A program made the translations under genes and the position numbers. Below the pieces are notes generated by a model. It had not been told where the DNA came from, did not search any database, and saw only the letters and a program-made list of their open reading frames with translations. 9,613 nucleotides of DNA from an uncultured Erysipelotrichales bacterium (GTDB lineage Bacteria > Bacillota_I > Bacilli_A > Erysipelotrichales > Coprobacillaceae), in assembly GCA_910586805.1 (NCBI GenBank), contig CAJUJC010000083.1, forward strand, positions 1 through 9,613. The letters are read 5' to 3'. Below, one piece after another: positions 5,878-9,613 of this stretch (position 1 is the first letter of the stretch; the number at the start of each line of letters is the position of its first letter).

Positions 5878-7044
5878 TTAAACAAAAGAATGATCAATTT
5901 GTATAACACAAAAATAACTTGGATTTAATTCATTGACTTTTTGATAAATGATTTTCTTTAATTCTTTATGTGGAATACGATCGTCAGCAGGAAGTAAAAC
6001 ATCAAAAATCAAATTTGTATGTGTAGGTCCACTAACAATTCTAAAATCATGAATACTATATTTTTCATCAATCTCTACAACAATATTTTTCACTTTTACT
6101 CTTAATTCATTTGTCAAATCATCATTAGTATCAATAGGATCCATATGAATTGTTGTTAGAATATTAAACTTTTCTAGCATTTGTCTTTCAATTAAATCTA
6201 TTTCATCATGTATTTCCATAATATCATCATTACTATTAACCTCAGCATGCAATGTCATATATTGTCTACCTGGTCCATAATCATGCATCATAAAATCATG
6301 AATACCAATCACTTTATCAAAAGACATGACAAAATCATGAATATCTTTAACTAATTGTTTATCAGGAGCTTGTCCTAACAATGGATCAACTGTATCTTTA
6401 AAAATATCAATTCCTGATTTAAGAACTAAAATAGAAACAATAGCACCAATAACCCCATCTACTGGTAAATCAGTAACTAAACTTAAACATAGTGAAATCA
6501 ATGTTGCTAGTGTTGACATAACATCATTTAAACTATCCTGAGCTGCTGCCTTTAATGATGTTGAATCAATAAGTTCTCCTGCTTGTTTATTAAAAGAAGC
6601 CATCCAAAATTTGATAAGTATTGATACAATTAAAACAATTACTGCACCTATTTGAAAATTCAATGCCTCTGGATTTATAATCTTCATTACTGATTCTTTA
6701 ATTGAAGAAAAAGCAACTAATAAAATCAAAAATGCAATCACTAATCCAGTTATATATTCATATCTTCCATGTCCATAGGGATGATCTGCATCAGGATGTT
6801 TTCCAGCCATTTTAAAACCAAATAATGTTGCAAGATTACTTCCCATATCTGATAAATTATTAAAACCATCTGCCTGTATTGCAACTGAATTTGTCATAAA
6901 GCCAAACAACAATTTAAACAAAACCATAAAACCATTACATATAATAGATAAAACACTACAAAGAGTTCCATATCTTTCTCTCACTTTTATATGTGTTGTA
7001 TCCTGATAATTCTTTATATTTTTTCTCACTATCCACTGAAACAT
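5878..7044 (-). CDS. Cation diffusion facilitator (CDF) metal efflux transporter with extended C-terminus
   Basis: A 388-residue CDF-family antiporter that exports divalent metal ions. Hydrophobic segments lie near 28-50, 66-80, 98-116, 130-148, 176-192 and 196-212. The transport site residues appear to be D59/N63 (DGFNN) in the second helix and D170/D174 (DSLND) in the fifth. The HxxxD typical of Zn exporters is absent, which hints at Mn or Fe rather than Zn. DHPYGHGRYEY at 87-97 is a family hallmark. The usual CDF length is about 300. Here the cytoplasmic part (about 220-388) seems to hold two related units, each starting IHDF (248-251 and 331-334), suggesting a duplicated dimerisation domain. 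The start is an ATG with GGAGG 6 nt upstream; an upstream in-frame alternative is poorly placed. The metal is a prediction only. Confidence 0.88.
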   Translation of the reverse strand: MFQWIVRKNIKNYQDTTHIKVRERYGTLCSVLSIICNGFMVLFKLLFGFMTNSVAIQADGFNNLSDMGSNLATLFGFKMAGKHPDADHPYGHGRYEYITGLVIAFLILLVAFSSIKESVMKIINPEALNFQIGAVIVLIVSILIKFWMASFNKQAGELIDSTSLKAAAQDSLNDVMSTLATLISLCLSLVTDLPVDGVIGAIVSILVLKSGIDIFKDTVDPLLGQAPDKQLVKDIHDFVMSFDKVIGIHDFMMHDYGPGRQYMTLHAEVNSNDDIMEIHDEIDLIERQMLEKFNILTTIHMDPIDTNDDLTNELRVKVKNIVVEIDEKYSIHDFRIVSGPTHTNLIFDVLLPADDRIPHKELKKIIYQKVNELNPSYFCVIQIDHSFV

Positions 7045-7050
7045 AGTCTT

Positions 7051-7055
7051 CCTCC
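7051..7055 (-). promoter_or_regulatory. Ribosome binding site deciding the CDF start
   Basis: GGAGG followed by AAGACT and ATG at 7044. It sits immediately after the T tract of the preceding hairpin and excludes a longer form that would begin within the upstream gene. Confidence 0.8.
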
Positions 7056-7080
7056 AAAAAAAGATAGATTTCTCTATCTT
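7056..7080 (-). terminator. Terminator hairpin between the RepA_N-like gene and the CDF gene
   Basis: On the minus strand, AAGATAGA-GAAA-TCTATCTT is a perfect 8-bp stem with a GAAA loop, ending in a run of seven T. It begins within the upstream stop codon. Its T tract directly touches the GGAGG of the CDF gene, so CDF expression likely depends on readthrough. Confidence 0.85.
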
Positions 7081-7429
7081 AAAATATGCTATCAATTTTC
7101 TTTAAATAAATATTTTTACCTTGTCTTTCAATCAAACCACAATCTTCCATTTCATTGATATAACCATCAACTTTCACCTGATCAACAACTTTGTTTGCTA
7201 AATCCTTTAAAACCACAGCAACTTGTGGATGATCATCTCTTAAATAAGCTTTTCCTTCATAATCATACAAAGGTGTTTTTATAAGAACATTCAAACAAGC
7301 AACATATGCCCATTTGACTTCTAATCTTATTAATTTATATTGCATAGTATCAAATAAAGCATCAGGCATACAATATTTTCCATCATGTTGCTTTAATCTC
7401 CCTATATCTTCTTTTACATATGTTATCAT
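7079..7429 (-). CDS. Small RepA_N-like winged-helix protein, function unknown
   Basis: A 116-residue soluble protein. Residues about 18-112 resemble the N-terminal domain of RepA_N plasmid initiators. There is a PDALFDTMQYKLIRLEVKWAY segment (helix 1-2), a DYEGKAYL hairpin-like stretch, and a closing helix-turn-wing INEMEDCGLIERQGKNIYL. That ending looks like the recognition helix plus wing of a winged-helix DNA-binding fold. The rest of a replication initiator is absent and no iterons or other plasmid genes are near, so a transcriptional or other DNA-binding role is more likely than replication. CGGAGG lies 7 nt upstream of the ATG, and a strong extended -10 promoter precedes it. It is followed by a terminator and the CDF gene. 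The family assignment is by eye and tentative. Confidence 0.75.
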   Translation of the reverse strand: MITYVKEDIGRLKQHDGKYCMPDALFDTMQYKLIRLEVKWAYVACLNVLIKTPLYDYEGKAYLRDDHPQVAVVLKDLANKVVDQVKVDGYINEMEDCGLIERQGKNIYLKKIDSIF

Positions 7430-7456
7430 AAATTTTCCTCCGTTTGCACTTTTTTC

Positions 7457-7465
7457 ATTATACCA
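7457..7465 (-). promoter_or_regulatory. Extended -10 promoter of the RepA_N-like/CDF unit
   Basis: TGGTATAAT on the minus strand is a perfect TGnTATAAT extended -10. No good -35 is seen 17 bp upstream, where the sequence overlaps the end of the PHP gene. Transcription should begin near 7450, giving a leader of about 20 nt. It implies this pair is transcribed independently of the PHP gene. Confidence 0.75.
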
Positions 7466-7472
7466 TAATCAT

Positions 7473-8264
7473 TTATAAATCTCTATTTCTTTTTGTAAAT
7501 GTTGAAACATCTTTAAAACCTATTTCTTTATAATGTTTCACTACATCTTCCACATATTCACCAATTCTATCACTTGTATGAGAATCTGTCCCTACTGTTA
7601 TGATTCTTCCACCCATTTCAAAATATCTTTGAACTTGCCTGAAATTAGGAAAACCACAATCTTTCCTATCTCTATATCCTGATGTATTGACCTCTATACC
7701 TTTTCCTTTTTTTATAAGTGTTTGAAATATCTCATCAATAATATCCTGATACAATTGATGATCTACACTTTTATCATGATATGGCCCATATCTACAAATG
7801 TAATCTAAATGTCCTAAACACTGAAAGCAGTCGAAAGCTTTAACACATTCTAAAGTCTTTAAGAAAAATTCTCTATGAGCTTCTTCCTTTGTTTTATTTT
7901 TAAAAAATAAGGCTGGATCATAAAATTCAGTTTGATGAATGACGTGTATAGAACCAATAACATAATCAAAAGGATATGCCTCTACAAATTGATTGATTTC
8001 ATCTATAAATTCTACATCCAAACCTATTTCTACACCTATTTTTATAGTTATTTGATCTTTAAATTCTTCTTGTAATAATCTTAATTCTTTAAAATATGTA
8101 TCTACATCTAAATCAAAAGGACATTCAGGATATTCAAAATCTTTATGATCGGTAAAACAAATTTCATCTAATCCCATTTCAATGGCTCTTAAAATATGTT
8201 CTCTTGGCTGAGCTTCACTGTCAGTAGAAAAATGTGTATGTATATGATAATCTATTTTTCGCAT
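7473..8264 (-). CDS. PHP-domain phosphoesterase, histidinol-phosphatase (HisJ/HisK) family
   Basis: A 263-residue PHP-superfamily hydrolase with a TIM-barrel-like fold and a trinuclear metal site. All expected ligands are visible: H7 and H9 (HIHTH), D15, H40 (TDH), E79 (GVEIG), H107 (GSIH), H152 (GHLD), D227 and H229 (GTDSH). Length and motifs match HisK-type histidinol-phosphate phosphatases, which remove phosphate from L-histidinol phosphate in histidine synthesis. No other his genes are in the window, and PHP paralogues can act on other phosphoesters, so the substrate is not certain. The ATG has GAGGTGA upstream. No terminator follows; the next promoter begins right at its 3' end. Confidence 0.87.
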   Translation of the reverse strand: MRKIDYHIHTHFSTDSEAQPREHILRAIEMGLDEICFTDHKDFEYPECPFDLDVDTYFKELRLLQEEFKDQITIKIGVEIGLDVEFIDEINQFVEAYPFDYVIGSIHVIHQTEFYDPALFFKNKTKEEAHREFFLKTLECVKAFDCFQCLGHLDYICRYGPYHDKSVDHQLYQDIIDEIFQTLIKKGKGIEVNTSGYRDRKDCGFPNFRQVQRYFEMGGRIITVGTDSHTSDRIGEYVEDVVKHYKEIGFKDVSTFTKRNRDL

Positions 8265-8464
8265 TTTTTGTCACCTCTATTTTCAATTATTCTATCATTT
8301 TTATATATGAAAATAAAGGAATATTCATAAGTACTATTAACAATCTTTATATTGTATTAACTTTTGGTTCTAATGATACAAATCGAAAGTTTTATCATAT
8401 TTTTTGATTTTTATGAATACTGTTTGTATAATAAAAGACATAATATGATGAGGAGGTCTTATCA
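8265..8464. other. Divergent promoter region between the PHP gene and cysK
   Basis: This 200-bp AT-rich region holds the cysK promoter (8404-8432). On the minus strand the best candidate for the PHP gene is a TAGAAT near its start with a weak TTTATT -35. The 9-bp string TATTCATAA (8322-8330) recurs inverted as TTATGAATA (8411-8419), the second copy lying in the spacer of the cysK promoter. Confidence 0.55.
8404..8432 (+). promoter_or_regulatory. Sigma-A promoter of cysK
   Basis: TTGATT (8404-8409), 17-nt spacing, TATAAT (8427-8432). Transcription should start near 8439, with a leader of about 26 nt carrying GGAGG 8 nt before the ATG. There is no room for a riboswitch or T-box, so control of cysK would be by a protein or absent. 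Confidence 0.87.
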
Positions 8465-9397
8465 ATGATATATCATACTTTTAATGATTTAATAGGTCAT
8501 ACACCTATTTTACAACTTCATAAAATGGAAGAAGCTTATCAAACAAAAGCACATTTATTTGCTAAATTAGAATGTTTTAACCCTGCTGGTAGTGTTAAAG
8601 ATAGAGTGGCAAAACAAATGATTCTTGATGCATTAGAACAAGGAACTTTAAAAGAAGGAGCAACAATTATTGAGCCTACAAGTGGAAATACAGGAATTGG
8701 TTTATGTGCAGTAGGTACAACCTTAGGTTTTCGTGTTATGATTGTTATGCCAGATTCTATGAGTCAAGAAAGAATCACTTTAATGAAAGCTTATGGTACC
8801 GAAGTTGTTTTAACCCCTGGAAACAAAGGAATGGCTGGAGCAATAGCAAAAGCTGAAGAACTTGCTAAAACTATTCCAAATAGTTTTATTCCAGGACAAT
8901 TTGTAAATTCAAGTAATCCAAAAGCACATTTTTTAACAACAGGTCCTGAAATTGATGAACAAATGGATGGAAATATTGATATTTTTGTTGCAGGAATTGG
9001 GACTGGTGGAACAATAAGTGGAACAGGTCAATACTTAAAACAAAAACATCCACACATAAAAGTGGTAGGTGTGGAGCCTGCTGATTCTCCAGTTATTACG
9101 CAAGGAAAAGCTGGTCCTCATAAAATACAAGGAATTGGAGCAAACTTTATACCTGATATTTTAGATACATCTATTTATGATGAAATCATAACTATAACAA
9201 CGCAAGAAGCTTATGAAACAGCACGTTCTTTATCAAAAAAAGAAGGTGTACTTGTTGGAATTTCATCAGGAGCAGCTTTATATGTTGCGATTGAATTAGC
9301 TAAAAAAGAGGAAAACAAAGATAAAAATATTGTCGTTTTATTACCTGATGGTGGCGATCGTTATTTATCTACTGATTTATTTAACGAAAAGATATAA
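8465..9397 (+). CDS. cysK: Cysteine synthase (O-acetylserine sulfhydrylase)
   Basis: A 310-residue fold-type II PLP enzyme that makes L-cysteine from O-acetylserine and sulfide in the cytoplasm. K45 in AGSVKDR is the PLP Schiff-base lysine. PTSGNTG (71-77) is the substrate-binding loop, GTGGT (179-183) holds the PLP phosphate, and GISSGA (265-270) and PDGGDRYLST (294-303) match the family. Length is typical of CysK and there is no CBS domain. It is a single-gene unit with its own promoter and terminator. CysK against the CysM variant cannot be settled fully by eye, but the C-terminus and the loops favour CysK. With the neighbouring methionine importer it gives the region a sulfur amino acid flavour, though the two units are regulated separately. 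Confidence 0.95.
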   Translation: MIYHTFNDLIGHTPILQLHKMEEAYQTKAHLFAKLECFNPAGSVKDRVAKQMILDALEQGTLKEGATIIEPTSGNTGIGLCAVGTTLGFRVMIVMPDSMSQERITLMKAYGTEVVLTPGNKGMAGAIAKAEELAKTIPNSFIPGQFVNSSNPKAHFLTTGPEIDEQMDGNIDIFVAGIGTGGTISGTGQYLKQKHPHIKVVGVEPADSPVITQGKAGPHKIQGIGANFIPDILDTSIYDEIITITTQEAYETARSLSKKEGVLVGISSGAALYVAIELAKKEENKDKNIVVLLPDGGDRYLSTDLFNEKI

Positions 9398-9410
9398 TGA
9401 AATAGAGTTT

Positions 9411-9442
9411 AAAAAGCAATGTTTATATAACATTGTTTTTTT
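9411..9442 (+). terminator. Intrinsic terminator of cysK
   Basis: CAATGTT-TATAT-AACATTG is a perfect 7-bp stem with a 5-nt loop followed by seven T, starting 19 nt past the stop codon. An A tract on the 5' side could let it work weakly in the other direction. Confidence 0.9.
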
Positions 9443-9448
9443 GTATAG

Positions 9449-9492
9449 TGAGAAATTATTGAGAATAAATTGAGAAAAATGTGAGACATTTA
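9449..9492 (+). repeat. Four phased 11-bp direct repeats (TGAGA), probable response-regulator operator
   Basis: TGAGA begins at 9449, 9460, 9471 and 9482, exactly 11 bp apart. The units are TGAGAAATTAT, TGAGAATAAAT, TGAGAAAAATG and TGAGACATTTA. On the opposite strand this is TCTCA at 11-bp spacing. Tandem 11-bp half-sites are typical of OmpR/PhoB-family regulators binding on one helix face, including the TCT-N8-TCT boxes of NisR-type regulators. The last repeat reaches the -35 position of the promoter at 9506-9514. The regulator's identity is unknown. Confidence 0.7.
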
Positions 9493-9505
9493 TGTATTGA
9501 CTTTA

Positions 9506-9514
9506 TGTTATAAT
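9506..9514 (+). promoter_or_regulatory. Extended -10 promoter for a gene beyond the window
   Basis: TGTTATAAT matches TGnTATAAT perfectly. The -35 position (about 9486-9491, ACATTT) is poor, and the TTGACT at 9497-9502 is too close to serve. A weak -35 overlapping the phased repeats suggests an activator-dependent promoter firing rightward from about 9521. Confidence 0.65.
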
Positions 9515-9520
9515 TTGTTT

Positions 9521-9613
9521 AGTTATTAAATAAATATTATAGTGTTGCTATTAGCAACGTATTGTGCTATCATGTTATTGTCATATCTCCTTCATTAAAT
9601 ATAAAAAATATTT
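9521..9613 (+). other. Presumed 5' leader of an off-window transcript
   Basis: This is AT-rich sequence after the promoter. GTTGC-TATTA-GCAAC (9544-9558) forms a 5-bp hairpin. No ribosome binding site with a start codon, and no recognisable riboswitch, appears before the window ends. Confidence 0.4.

Noticed and set aside
7045..7095. 17-residue N-terminal extension of the CDF protein
   Set aside because: It would run through the terminator hairpin and the ribosome binding site, whereas the ATG at 7044 is ideally spaced from GGAGG.
7079..7429. Evidence of an integrated plasmid around the RepA_N-like gene
   Set aside because: No iterons, partition genes, relaxase or integrase are nearby, and the flanking genes are ordinary chromosomal functions.
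9526..9573. 15-codon open frame on the minus strand at the right edge with an upstream AAGGAG
   Set aside because: Spacing to the ATG is too long (13 nt), the peptide matches nothing recognised, and it opposes the clear rightward promoter.

Overview
The window is AT-rich DNA from a Gram-positive Firmicute. Strong purine-rich ribosome binding sites, U-tract hairpin terminators, a tRNA-sensing T-box leader and a lipobox lipoprotein all point that way. A collagen-like protein paired with a glycosyltransferase resembles spore-surface (exosporium) loci of Bacillus and Clostridioides. An anaerobic gut lineage such as Erysipelotrichia or a related low-GC group would fit, but the sequence does not prove a genus.

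Left part (1-2250, minus strand): a Cys-rich collagen-like protein with a jelly-roll-type C-terminal domain is followed by a GT2 glycosyltransferase with TPR-like repeats. A hairpin terminator lies between them, so the glycosyltransferase is probably expressed by partial readthrough. Divergent from this pair is a plus-strand gene for a DUF4163/DUF3298 protein without a signal peptide.

Middle (2980-5865, minus strand): a complete methionine ABC importer operon, metN-metI-metQ. It has a good sigma-A promoter, a full T-box leader whose specifier codon reads AUG (Met), an intrinsic terminator competing with the antiterminator, and a terminator after metQ. Uncharged tRNA-Met should switch on methionine uptake.

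Right of centre (5878-8264, minus strand): a cation diffusion facilitator with an unusually long, apparently duplicated C-terminal domain. It lies downstream of a small RepA_N-like winged-helix protein, again with a terminator hairpin between the two. Upstream is a PHP-family histidinol-phosphatase-like enzyme with all expected metal ligands.

Right end (8400-9613, plus strand): cysK (O-acetylserine sulfhydrylase) with its own sigma-A promoter and terminator. Beyond it lies an isolated promoter region with four perfectly phased 11-bp direct repeats just upstream of an extended -10 element. This looks like an operator for an OmpR/PhoB-type response regulator controlling a gene outside the window.

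Most genes are ordinary housekeeping. The items most worth a second look are the collagen/glycosyltransferase cassette, the 11-bp repeat promoter, the RepA_N-like/CDF pair, and the recurring arrangement of a terminator whose U-tract runs into the next gene's ribosome binding site.
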